Origin: Agriotes lineatus
Taxonomy: Eukaryota; Arthropoda; Insecta; Coleoptera; Elateridae
DNA length: 64,000 bases
Direction of reading: 5' to 3'
NCBI GenBank assembly: GCA_940337035.1
Contig: CALNHX010003319.1
Span: 1-64,000 of the forward strand
Of the stretch, positions 31,651 to 42,147 are shown in pieces (within the stretch, counting starts at the first letter, position 1; every line of letters begins with the position of its first letter). A model generated the notes under the pieces. The model ran no database searches. It worked only from the letters and a program-made list of their open reading frames with translations, and was not told the DNA's origin. The position numbers were made by a program, and so were the translations under genes.

Positions 31651-31719
31651 GGTTGGCGCAGGGGTACAGTGCTCGCCTGTCATGCGGTTGGCCTGAGTTC
31701 GATTCCCGGCCAATGCATC
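31651..31719 (+). other. tRNA-Asp-like sequence (tRNA-derived SINE head or pseudogene)
   Basis: TTGGCGCAGGGGTAC is close to a pol III A box and GAGTTCGATTCCCGG to a B box. Between them CTCGCCTGTCATGCGG can form an anticodon arm with loop CTGTCAT and anticodon GTC (Asp). The acceptor ends do not pair, so it is not a functional tRNA. A T8 run just downstream (31720-31727) would stop pol III. Confidence 0.5.
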
Positions 31720-31773
31720 TTTTTTTTAAAAATTTATATTAATGAAATTTACCTGAATACGTTTGCAGATAAA

Positions 31774-32105
31774 TTAGTATATGTTATTAGGAGTAAAAGT
31801 GATACTTTATGTGGCTTAGCTGAATTATTTGTCTCACTAACGTTCGGCTAAATAAATTTCAGCTTTGCCACATAAAGTATCAATCACTTTTACTCTTAGG
31901 GCCGGTTGCAGAAAGCATTGTTAAGTCTGGTGTTAGCTAACATCGCGTCAAAGTGAACAAAATCGCATCAAATTTTGTTTACTAATGTATTAGCTACCAT
32001 AAAGATTTGAGATTTGATTAGTTTTTGTTCACTTTGACGTCGCATTAGCTAACGCCAGACTTAACGTTGCTTTCTGCAACCGGCCCCTAATAACATAATC
32101 TACTA
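31774..32105. repeat. Older palindromic element interrupted by a MITE
   Basis: Arms GAGTAAAAGTGATACTTTAT and ATAAAGTATCAATCACTTTT are inverted around 31820-31868. The outer arm ATGTTATTA resumes, inverted, as TAATAACAT only after the 189-bp MITE at 31899-32087, showing that the MITE landed in the right arm. Confidence 0.65.
31899..32087. mobile_element. 189-bp foldback MITE, copy 1
   Basis: Nearly perfect palindrome with ends GGGCCGGTTGCAGAAAGC and its complement, arms continuing through GTTAAGTCTGGTGTTAGC. Flanked by TA on both sides, the Tc1/mariner target. A second copy of identical length is at 34647-34835. Confidence 0.9.
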
Positions 32106-32147
32106 TTGTGTGATTAACCACTAATATAACTTAATTTTTAGACGGGA

Positions 32148-32446
32148 ATGTGGATATCACTGGGAATTATTAGTGTTTCGATGGCTTTGTCCATAATTCT
32201 CAGTTGCAGAATTGTAGGATACATAAATGGAGCCAACAGTGAGTAATCAAATGCATTTACTTATTAAACAGAATCATTTCCATGTTTATTAAAGATCACC
32301 GCTGCATATGGAGGCAACGTGTGGAAAGCGAACGATATTCCAGTCAAACTGCGAGGCTCCATGGCACAATTATATATGACCAGTTTGGGAACTTTATGGG
32401 CAGTTCTATAACGATAAAAAATCAAACACAGGACGAATCATGTTAG
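32148..32446 (+). CDS. Small single-pass membrane protein, possibly complex I subunit NDUFA1 (MWFE)
   Basis: Two exons, 32148-32238 and 32295-32446, with a 56-bp GT-AG intron (donor GTGAGT, acceptor TTAAAG), give an 80-residue protein. It starts MW, has one hydrophobic segment (residues 3-25), then a basic stretch and RLHGTIIYDQFG near residues 51-62. A start of MW, one N-terminal membrane helix, a length near 70-80 and an R-[IL]-x-G-x3-Y pattern resemble NDUFA1, the MWFE subunit of mitochondrial complex I, but the match is weak. The TTTTTAG before the ATG could be the acceptor of a 5' UTR intron. It ends tail-to-tail with DHX15; the two 3' ends lie within 140 bases. Confidence 0.45.
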
Positions 32447-32464
32447 ATTGTAATGAACCGAATA

Positions 32465-33177
32465 TTTATTTGGAATGCAAATTTAAACACATTGCAGAAT
32501 ACCATCCATGTAAACACAACAAAATCAATTAGTGCTACTCATAAACATAAATATACGAAAATATAAACTACCACTTGTATGTCTATTTAAAAACCCTGCT
32601 GAAACTGTCGTGACTCCAGTCTGTTTTGAAGAATTTCCAGTTGCCGCTTTGCTTCACACTGAGGGAAATTCTGCAAGTCATAGTATTGCGGTGCAATTTT
32701 CAACAACCAATCGGCTGAAACATAATGTATCAAGTTTAGCAAAAGTTAATGCGAATTAAACACAAATATTACCTTTTATATCTGTGACGGTGCGAATATA
32801 GTTCTTTGTTGTAAGGACAAATTCATTATAGATCACCCATTCCGGCTTATGGTCCAGGCATGTGGACGGATGAAGTTGAACCATTTGGTTGTCTTTTATG
32901 GTCAGGTAATGTCCCGTTCTTTCTAAGTGGGCCACCTAGTAATAACACTTTAAAAAATGACCCCTTATGCAAATATGTTTTCTTACCTGCATGAAGAATC
33001 CATTAACTAGAGCTTTCCGAATGTTGATATAGTAGTCTTTGCTACTGAAGTCTGTGGAAGTTCTTTTCAAGTTAAACCGGTCCATGATCCTAGAGAGCTG
33101 TTGCCTTACATTGTCAGCGGACTTGAGAGAACGGTAATTAATGAAGTTGTCATAGCACCATTGAGGATCCTCCATAT
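32465..33177 (-). CDS. DHX15: ATP-dependent RNA helicase DHX15/Prp43, last three coding exons
   Basis: Exons on the minus strand: 33177-32987, 32935-32773 and 32714-32587 (stop TAA at 32589-32587), joined by GT-AG introns of 51 and 58 bp. They encode the C-terminal OB-fold region of DHX15: DPQWCYDNFINYRSLKSADN, STDFSSKDYYINIRKAL, LERTGHYLTIKDNQMVQLHP, HKPEWVIYNEFVLTTKNYIR and PDWLLKIAPQYYDLQNFPQ, very close to animal DHX15. This DEAH helicase disassembles spliceosomes and acts in ribosome maturation. Start of the listed span is the polyadenylation signal AATAAA (minus strand, 32470-32465). The frame is intact and spliced, so this is a real gene. The upstream exons were not found in the window. 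Confidence 0.93.
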
Positions 33178-33424
33178 CTAGATATAAATGTGTTAGTAGA
33201 GGTTTACATGATGGATTTTTAGTAATTACAAACGTTGCAAATTTTATACAAGCTTGAAATAAATTTCAGTAAAAGCGAAAAGGATCAGTTAATATTAATA
33301 AATGTAGTTGGATTTTGATGAATGTAAATTTGTCAATATTCCTAGGCTTTTATTTTCAACCTTGATTCGCCAATTTTTGTTAGCTCATTTCTCTACAAAA
33401 ATGATTGAAAATTTAACCACTCTG

Positions 33425-34620
33425 ATATGCACTTTGTGAAATGAGCCGAACAATTGTGAAGGGGGAAATAAAAACAGCCATAATGATAAGTATCAATAAT
33501 TTACCAGGAAACGATAGAATCACGAATGAATACAGACTTTTAATACCAAATGTAATAAAATTAGTAAAAAAATGTTCAACGGAATACTCCATATAGAAGT
33601 TATACCTAAACAATTTACAAGGCTTTCAAGTCTGTAGAACATGTATGTGGAAAGCCTTATAACAGCAAAACGTTTCACAACAATTTCTCAGATGAGCAGC
33701 ATAGGTCATCTTTGCTACATCTGTTTACAGCAATGTTTGAGGTATTTAAAAACTAAAGAGGGCAAATGAAAGGTATTAGGATTGAGTCAGCAAGATTTCT
33801 AAGTTACACTTTGCAGATGATGGAATGCTTTAAATGAAGAAACGCATGAAACACACAAATAGAAAATAATAAGCTAGAATATAAAGAAAATATAACATAA
33901 TAGCGTAGGGTAGATCCCTATGCTCTAAGCCTAAACCACTTGCAATTAAGCTACAATTTCTTGTGTTTTAATGGCTGATGTAGTCACTGTGCAATTTAAA
34001 TTACTAGAACACCCCATGTGCCCAGCAGTAGTACTTGGTTTTTCAAACAGTTATGAACCATTTGGGTACAATCAGGAAATGAAAAAAATAATTAATTGCA
34101 AAAGGTGGACAAAATTTTTGCATAAAACCTAATTCCAGAAAGTTGTAAAACTACTGAAGCACTACTGGGTATTCATCTCAAAAAAGATCATATTAAAATA
34201 ATAAAACAACAATCGATGATGTCATTATTGTAAGTGGGTTGGACTAGAGCATTATAGGGATCTACCATCATCTTTTGGATAACTTATCTCCTATAGTAAC
34301 ATAACAAACAATGAAATCAAATAGATAACAGTTGGAAAAGCTTTTGGACATTGAAAACAAATTTTAAGAGCAAACTCTCCTCGAAGTTAAACGGTTATGT
34401 GTTTAATATGTCTTACATCGTCCTTTACACAGTACCTGGTAAGAACAAGACGGATGCTGGAGAAATGAGTTCCAAGTTAAAATAAAAGTGGGTACGTTAC
34501 ATGCAAGGGTTAACGACCAATTCGCTGATCAGGTGAAATAAACAACAAGAAACAAGAAGTGGTTGCTGTAAGAATACATAACCAAAATTACTGAAAATTC
34601 AAAGGGGACAGACACCTGCC
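33425..34620 (+). pseudogene. Highly degraded RTE-type LINE
   Basis: Plus-strand pieces in shifting frames: VKGEIKTAIM..NNLPGNDRIT (RT entry motif, about 33458), a KAF-SVEH-like block near 33620, KLHFADDGML (RT active site, about 33800) and SFWTLKTNFKSKLSSKLNGY (thumb, about 34340). Large parts are missing between them. It lies about 250 bp upstream of the DHX15 exons seen, in what is presumably a DHX15 intron. Confidence 0.6.
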
Positions 34621-34646
34621 TGAATATGGAATGATTTACAGGCTTA

Positions 34647-34835
34647 GGGCCGGTTGCAGAAAGCAAAGTTAAGTCTGGTGTTAGCTAACGCGACGTCAAA
34701 GTGAACAAAAACGAATCAAATCTCAAATGTTTATGGCAACTAATACATTAGTAAACAAAATTTGATGCGATTTTGTTCACTTTGACGCGACGTTAGCTAA
34801 CACCAGACTTAACATTGCTTTCTGCAACCGGCTCT
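34647..34835. mobile_element. 189-bp foldback MITE, copy 2
   Basis: Same ends, arms and length as 31899-32087, flanked by TA (34645-34646, 34836-34837). The centre differs by several substitutions and appears inverted relative to copy 1. Confidence 0.9.
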
Positions 34836-35332
34836 TAATGTAATAATAATAATTGCATTATCATAAGAAATAGCCTGCTCATTGATGGTTTTGTAATACA
34901 TATTACCTTTTACAAATTATTCTAAAATGTGAATTATCTGAAACTCACTATAAACAACTCAGAGATGATGTGAAGAAACAACGTTAAAGGTTCATTCATT
35001 AGAAAATCTGCACTTACGAAATCATAATAAAACCACACTCTCGGCCTATGCTAAAAGAAAGAAAAAGTAGAAGAAATAATTTTATTGTGAATTTCATTAT
35101 CTTCTTCAAGGGTATGTAAAAATTGTCACAAATCCCTGTGAACATAGTTCAGATACAACACTTCTAGATGTAATTTTTCACAAAATTGTTATAGCAGTTT
35201 TCAAAATTGAGCACTGACCAAAAAGATGTACAATTGGGGAATCAACATAGTTTACATTTTGCAATAATTCTTTTTTGTTCATCGTATAAACACGTATGCC
35301 ATACAGAATTTTATCCAACAATACCAAAAAAT

Positions 35333-38300
35333 AGTCCAGTCAAATGGTAATTCGAGGTGGAAAGTTCTGGTGTAATTGGTTTTAGTGGCTTACTTGATGT
35401 TTTTTGGGGTGCTGAACACGAATCTGAAGTTGTTCAACAAAATTTTTTTCGGCAAATATGAGAAACCATAAAAAAACCACTAAAAATCACAGTTTTTTTT
35501 AGTTTTTGGCTTATTACTTGCAAAGTAAGCTTTTTACGCAAGAGATGACCCTATATTAAAATAAAGACGAGAATTTTTCCTACAATTCATGTTCATATAA
35601 TTTTTTTGTACGACATATGGTTTCCGCGCTAAGAGGCGTTGAAAAACTGCCGAAAATCAGTAGATTTTGGAAAATAGCAAAAAACACATTTTTTACAGCC
35701 TTTCCGTTCATAGCACTAAAACTAAGCATTTCTCTGTAAATATTATCCTATACTTCGAAAGAGCAGATAAAATTCTGTACAATTTATGTGTAAATAATTT
35801 TTTCGGACTTTCAATAGTTATGAGAAAAGCAATGACGAATGCATGAAGTAGTCAGTCGCCTCCTTATTGGAGGCATATACTTAAATGCATCATTATACGT
35901 CTGCGCAGATATGTAAAACGTTAACCTTAAGTTATATAGGTGCAACAAAAAGATAAACAGCGATTCATGGTTGATTAATATGAAAACTGAGTATTTTTAT
36001 CAATATAATAAAACAGGTATGTGACGTATTGAGCTAGCGGACTATCTTGTGACCTTCAGCTCCCCCTCTTTCTACTGATAGAGATATGAACAGATATTGC
36101 TGCTGATTGGTAGTACCATGATAACTGTTTAAAAAATCTGTACATTGGTAAGCCCAAGGTTGATGTGGAAAACCAAGTTTGCCCTTATGCGAAAGAAATT
36201 GGGAGAACATTTTTACTTTTAGGGAAAACAGTGATGATGAATGTCAGTTTTCATTAGACCAGTTAATAGCTCAGACAGAGGGTGAATACATTCCCCAATG
36301 GAAAACAGTAATAAACCATCTACTGAAGAGATATAGGGAGGAAGGGAGGATGTAATCATATCAAAGATTAAACAAAATACGATCGTATGTTTCAAACATA
36401 CTGGCCAGATGCGTGGTACACCGAAAACCGTCTTCGATTAGTTGAAACAGTGGCTGTTATAATTCTTGAAGAGATAAGATTCCTAGCGTATGTCGTGGAT
36501 GATTATCCCCCTCCAGATTCTTTCTTGCACGAAAATGAGGCCTTGTTCCTGAGGTTCTCAATCTTTTCTTTGAGATGTTGATACTGAAGAAGAACCGTGA
36601 GAACAGTAATAAATGAAAAAAAAACGTTTTAGCCATTTCACAGTGTTATTAGCGTTGTCAGATCTAGTTCTTTGCCTTACAAATTGGACTATGAGCTTCT
36701 TTTTTATAAGAAGTATGGGTCACGAAAACTAATCAATATTATGTCAGCCTTGGGACTTTGCACCTCTTATTCTGAAGCTGTTCGTTTGGAAGTGTCAGTA
36801 ATCATGAGACCATCTTTACAAATAGACTCCACAGCTTTCCATCAATCCGTTCATGACAACACGAATTTTAACATTCGTACACTGGATGGGTTAATACCTT
36901 TCATGCAATGGGCTGTATACATTTGATAATCCCAAGAAATGCTATTGCTCCAGATCAGAGAATTGTCCTCCGAGTGAAGAAAATACGACCAGCTCAACTA
37001 GTTGGCGAGATGGGCGCTGTTTCCTTGCAAATTTTTGAGAAAGCAGGTTCTCCTGGCTTAAAGGATTTCCAAAAGTTTTTTGTTTCATCCGATATTATCA
37101 CACCCTGTTTGGCGGACCTAATTTGGCTTTACAGCAAGTGGAAAGATGTGCCCAGCATTCCAGGATGCAGTGGTTTCATGGAGAAAACCACAAGTGGTCT
37201 CCTTTGTGACATAACCTTTGTTGCTTGCGTGCCATTTATCAATGCTCCATCGAGCGATTCAACAGTATATGTACAGCTTTACTCACTTCCGTAGAACAAT
37301 TAAAATCTATGAATCAGCAAGCATCTGTGAACACTTTCGACCTGCCGAGGCTGGCTTGGGAATGAAGATCCTGAACAATGGGGTTGGAAGAAAACCACAG
37401 ATGGTCTGGAGCCAGTAACCACGCTAGAACCACCAGCACCTCAAGCCGTTTTGAAACTTATTTCTTGCAAATGCAAGAAGACCTGTCAGAAAAACTGTGG
37501 ATGAAAAAAGCAGGCCTCAAGTGCTCCAATATGTGTGTGAACTGCGAAACCAGTTGCAATAACATGCCTCTTACTGAAATCGAAGAATACGGGGATGACC
37601 CGGAACTTCCTGAAGTACTTGAAGGTAACTATGCATAAATAATTCCATTTCACCTTTATTTTTTCACTCATTCACTTTTATTTATGTGTTCAAAATATGT
37701 ATCCTAATACAACTATTCAATGTTCAAACAATTAAAACTAAGTCATTATAATTATATTTAATTAATTTTTTTAGATGTAGAAGAACTGGAAGGCATCCCT
37801 GCAGAAATCATGGAACCTTTGACCAAGAGGGCTTAGTTTGACTGAGGAGGTTCACTTCAATGTCAATAATAATATAATAAGTGTTTTATAAAATACCTAC
37901 CTATGTACCCATGTTATTATATGTATTGTTTAACATTGCACAGATTTCATATTAATCAACCATGAATCGCTGTTTATCTTTTTGTTGCACCTATATAACC
38001 TAAGGTTAACGTTTTACATATCTGCGCAGACATATAATTGTGCATTTAAGTATATGCCTTCAATAAGGAGGCGACTGACTACTTCATGCATTCCTCATTG
38101 CTTTTCTCATAACTATTGAAAGTCCGAAAAAATTATCTACACATAAATTGTACGGAATTTTATCTGCTATTTCAAATTATAGGATAATGTTTACAGAGAA
38201 ATGCTTAGTTTTAGTGCTACGAACGGAAAGGCTGTAAAAAATATGTTTTTTGCAATTTTCCGAAATCAACTGATTTTCAGCAATTTTTCAACGCCTCTTA

Positions 38301-38607
38301 GCACGGAAACCATATGTCGTACAAAAAAATGATACAAACATGAATTGTAGGAAATTTTCTCGTCTTTATTTTAATATAGAGTCATCTTTTGCGTAAAAAG
38401 TTTACTTTGCAAGTAATAAGCCAAAAACAAAAAAAAACTGTGATTTTTAGTGGTTTTTTTATGATTTCTCATATTTGCCGAAAAAAAAATTGTTGGACAA
38501 CTTCAGATTCGTGTTCAGCACCCTAAAAAACATAAAGTAAGTCACTCAAAACAATTACACCAGAACTTTCCACTTTAAGCTCTTTTTGAACACCATTTTA
38601 CTGGACT
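35333..38607. mobile_element. 3.3-kb element with about 655-bp terminal inverted repeats, unassigned superfamily
   Basis: Left arm 35333-35985 and right arm 37945-38607 are inverted copies: AGTCCAGT at the outer left, ACTGGACT at the outer right, then for example GGAAAGTTCTGGTGTAAT and, innermost, CAGCGATTCATGGTTGATTA. The arms are perhaps 90 percent alike with small indels. The centre (35986-37944) holds one decayed gene of the cysteine-rich family. No clear target duplication: flanks are AAAAAAT and AAAAGTA. No DDE transposase, RNase H, RT or helicase motif is recognisable. It looks like a DNA transposon whose gene product is not one of the standard transposases that I can name. Confidence 0.8.
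36190..37836 (+). pseudogene. Cysteine-rich 'DNTNFNIRTLDG / CXC-cluster' family gene, decayed
   Basis: Pieces in successive frames: ENRLRLVETVAVIILEEI (36427), LFYKKYGSRKLINIMSALG (36692), SVHDNTNFNIRTLDGLIPF (36848), GEMGAVSLQIFEKAG (37004), PSIPGCSGFMEKTTSG (37153), a GWKKTTDGLEPV block (37385) and a cysteine cluster KCKKTCQKNCG...AGLKCSNMCVNC (37457-37550), where a TGA stands for one cysteine position. An acidic end is split by a 150-bp GT-AG intron (37625-37774) and finishes at TAG 37834. At least five frameshifts or stops. Members of this family are multi-copy in insect genomes and lack an assigned function; residence between long inverted repeats suggests a transposon protein. Confidence 0.7.
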
Positions 38608-40620
38608 AAAAGTATAAATTTTTTATCGACAGTTGTGAAAATTCAAGATGGCAAATTAATTGACAGTGATATTATATGTTTTTCGGACTTTTTTCACTGT
38701 GAGCTAAAGCATTTATAAGCCATTGGAATGAGTTAGGTAGTTGTAAGTCACATGGGTTATGGGTGCAAAGGGTAACGTGGGTTATATGTAAACAAGCTAA
38801 AGTCCATTTTTTTTTCTATAATTTTCAAGGTCAACTTTCTAGGGGACAAACAAAATTATTTGCCATTGACAGATATCATAATAGTGGCTAAAACAAACAG
38901 CATAGTAAAATATTGCAAATTTATTAATTATTAAACTTAGGTACAATATTTGAAAATAAACATGAACGTTTGATTCCATGTAAAAAAATTAAATTTGTCA
39001 AGAGTTCAAATTAAGAAACTTTGACATTCAAAATTGACACATAACCATAATTTTGAAAAAGTTCTACCAACACGAAGTATACAAATTTCCTAGCGTTTTA
39101 CTCACATATCTACCAACATTGTAACACTTTGACAGTTATTATAGAAAAAAAATGTACTTTAGTAATAGCCCAGTTTACTGTTTAAAACAAACTAGTAAAA
39201 CACAATATTACTAGTGAGAACTGGATAAATGAACTTAAGTACTTTCTAAAATTATTCACACATCTATTACACTAAATTTATTGCTATGCTACTCAATATT
39301 TATGAACTTATACCGAAAAACTCATAGTGGGTTTGGTAATTATATTGCATATGCGATTTTGTGATTTGGGTATGGAGAGTTGTCTCATTTTGTTCCTTAT
39401 GACTTGGAGGTCAAAAAGCGGTGGGATCCAGGACCCGCAACTAGGAAGTGGAGGGATGAGTTTATGTAGAAGTAAGTTATTAGTTATAATTATTTTTCTC
39501 AAAATTTTCCTTATGTAAGATATCAAATTTATTACATTACCATGTTGGCAATAGGATGGAGTGACAGAATATGGAATAAAAAATGGGGGTTGCTATTTAA
39601 AAAAAATGCCGATGAAGTCACCACACTTAAACGCTTCACCCTGTATATCTGAATATTATCTCAAAAGTGTGGAATTTAAAAACAATTTTTCCAAAATCAA
39701 TACTTTCCCTTTTATTGAATTTATTCCTTACTTTTCATTCACTGTATATGAGCAATATAGAACATGAAAATAGGCATTCTGCTTTTAAAAAAATTTAAAA
39801 TAATAAGTTACCCCACAAATAAACCCTTCCCAGTAGCCTGTTCCAGATATCCATCATCACTTTTCCAATTCCCCATAGTATAAGGAACAAAATGACACGG
39901 GATATTAAATAATCACTATAAAGTGTAAATTATATTGATTCCGTAACTGTACATTTCCGTTGTAACTTCAAATTACTGTTCTTAAGGCAACCTTGTTAAT
40001 ATTTAGGGCAACATATATTTCCAAGGTAACAAACTAAACAACTAAATTCAATAATAGAACAAATTATTGTTAGAATAAAGAATTTCACTAATTGATAAAT
40101 AAGCTACATCAACACAATTGAACAAATTTTCTGATGCTGCAATTCAAAATCATAGAAATGTGTGTTTATGTGCATGTTTCAATACGTTGGCAATCTTAAA
40201 TGATGGGAGTAGTTAAAACAAAACTATGAAGATTGATACTAGGAATTAAATAGTTGGGTACACAAATTAATGAAAGTGTAAGTTTTTATACAGTGGATGA
40301 TAAGAGCAGAATGAATAAGAACATACTTTCAAACGTTCGTAAAAAACCCTGGACATTAATTAACATGCAGTCAGATCTGATGATAGGTCATAAAAATTTT
40401 CAAGGTAAAGATAAAATTGGCAAAACTGCTTTTTTAAAATTAGAATAGTTATTTACGTTATAAGGCCGGTAAATGACTTATTAAAATATGAGTTTAGATG
40501 TGTACAGACGAGGCGAGGAACAAGCAGAGTCGGGAATTTCTAAACGAGTAATTTAATAATATTTTACGGCCGTGTATCGTACAATGTTTTATTTCATACT
40601 GTTTAGTTTTATACAACATG
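38608..40620. other. No gene recognised
   Basis: AT-rich. Short frames (for example 39327-39518) show no domain. No inverted repeat or target duplication was recognised. Confidence 0.35.
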
Positions 40621-40627
40621 TTCATTA

Positions 40628-40745
40628 AAAAAGGCTGTGGATATTCAAACATATGAATAATATGTTGGCGGCACTGTAAGTCTATGTCAAATTCGAGGTC
40701 AGCAGGTTAGGTTTTGTGTCAGTCTGTGTCAAAACTGACAGACAG
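40628..40745 (+). repeat. MITE arm of the 'TCAAATTCGAGGTTAGCAGG' family
   Basis: GGCTGTGGATATTCAAACAT leads to GGCGGCACTGTAAGTC, then TATGTCAAATTCGAGG and TCAGTCTGTGTCAAAACTGA. The same leader and arm order occurs at 42420-42520. It directly abuts transposase sequence at about 40750. Confidence 0.7.
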
Positions 40746-40749
40746 AAGT

Positions 40750-41165
40750 TTGCTGAACAAGATTATTCGGGATATGGATTTCAAATTTACAAAAATTGAC
40801 ACAAAATATTGATGCAAAAATCTTACGTTATAGCTTCAAAAATCAAATTTTTAAGACGATACCTTCAATTAAAAAATTCTGGTAAATTTTGTGTTTTTGG
40901 ATGAGACATGGATTTATAAAAATGGATCAGAAATTCGTAGATGAATTAAGGAAGATGATAAAAGACTACTTAACATTAAAGAAAAAAGTGAGGGAGACCG
41001 TTTCACAGTTTTGCGCGCTGGCTATAAAGCGGGTTTTTTAGAAGGTTGTTCTCTACTCTTTAATAGTAAAAGCACAAAGACTATCATAAGTGAATGAATT
41101 CCGAAAAATTTCATAATTGGGTAATCAACTGTTCAGTGCCATCAATGGAAAAATTGCCTGGGAAG
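40750..41165 (+). pseudogene. IS630/Tc1-like transposase fragment (DDE)
   Basis: Translation gives LNKIIRDMDFKFTK (40754), then FLRRYLQLKNSGKF, VFLDETWIYKNGSEI (first catalytic Asp in LDETW, about 40900), DRFTVLRAGYKAGFLEGCSL and SEKFHNWV. The LDETW...VLHAG...GF-x-G-x-x-L series is typical of the IS630-Tc1 type proteins found in many insects. There are at least two frameshifts and an in-frame stop. The remaining catalytic residues would lie beyond 41165, where the sequence is replaced by unrelated DNA. Confidence 0.7.
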
Positions 41166-41339
41166 AATGCACAGTCAGACCTCGCCGTTCGCGGGAGTTA
41201 CGTTCCAGAAGAATGCCACAAAGCGCAAAAACCGCGATGCGCAAGTAAACACATAAATGATAAAAACGGGGTTAGCTTCCATTAACTAGACTTATTTATA
41301 TTATCTATCTATATTCAGCACTGCAGGCGTCAAAGGCCC

Positions 41340-41603
41340 ATGGCTTTTTTAATAATATTTTTCCCTTTCTTTCTGTTTTTGGGTATATTTTCCCAGCTCG
41401 TCACATTGATTTCATCCAAGTCATTCTTAACACACTCCCTCCAGCTCTTTTTGGGTCGTCCTCTCTTGTTTCTTCCTTCAGCTTCTCCTTTTAGTACTTT
41501 TTTGTCACTCTCTCACTTCCCATTCGTTCTAAATGTCCTAACCATTTTAATCTATTTGACCTGAGTATCTTTATAATTCCTGGCTCCTTGTAAAGTTCTT
41601 TTT
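41340..41603 (-). pseudogene. LINE RT C-terminal end
   Basis: Minus-strand fragments KELYKEPGII and RGRPKKSWRECVKNDLDEI, the last coding part of the RTE-type LINE. The frame is broken. Followed by a short 3' UTR. Confidence 0.65.
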
Positions 41604-42029
41604 CGACGACCACTACGAAAAATGCCAAAAATGGCATGACTTGGCGTTACTGAAAGTGACACATTGCACAGGTCACCTGAAAAGGTCACGTGGAGCGTGC
41701 GTTTTCCTTCTTGTAACACTAGTGCGAAATGGTCTTCCGTAGCAAGTCACGAAACAAGCCGGTTCAAAAATCTAGTAAGCTAATAGTATGACAACTTAAG
41801 TTAATGTTTAAAGAATAATTGTTTCATTTTGCGGTTAAAAGTGGTTAATTTGGTTTATATTATAAAGAATCAAATATTAAGTAGGTGGTCGTCGGAAAAG
41901 TATAGTGTATAACACGTGCTGATTGGATATTTCACACTTTTGCGAATGAGCCACTTGCCTTCGGCTCGTGGCTCAACTATCGCATTCGTGTGAAATATCC
42001 AACTTTCAGCACTAGTTAGACAATATACT
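41604..42029. repeat. Inverted-end element plus foldback inserted in the LINE
   Basis: CGACGACCAC at 41604 and GTGGTCGTCG at 41885-41894 are inverted ends of a roughly 290-bp element. Immediately after, 41900-42029 is a foldback with arms GTATAGTGTATAACACGTGC / GCACTAGTTAGACAATATAC and apex GCCTTCGGC. Whether they are one or two insertions is unclear. Confidence 0.6.
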
Positions 42030-42147
42030 ATTTAACTCTTTATTGGTTCTTTTCCTCCAGCTGTTATTTTCCTTTATTCCACCATAAATTTTACGAAGAA
42101 TCTTCCTTTCCCAAATTTCCAGCTTTAAGATGTCACTTTCTCTTATA

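Noticed and set aside
32587..33177. DHX15 exons as a processed pseudogene
   Set aside because: Introns with proper GT-AG sites are present, the frame is intact across three exons, and a polyadenylation signal follows.
39308..40448. Several 60-70-codon frames
   Set aside because: AT-rich chance frames without domains.
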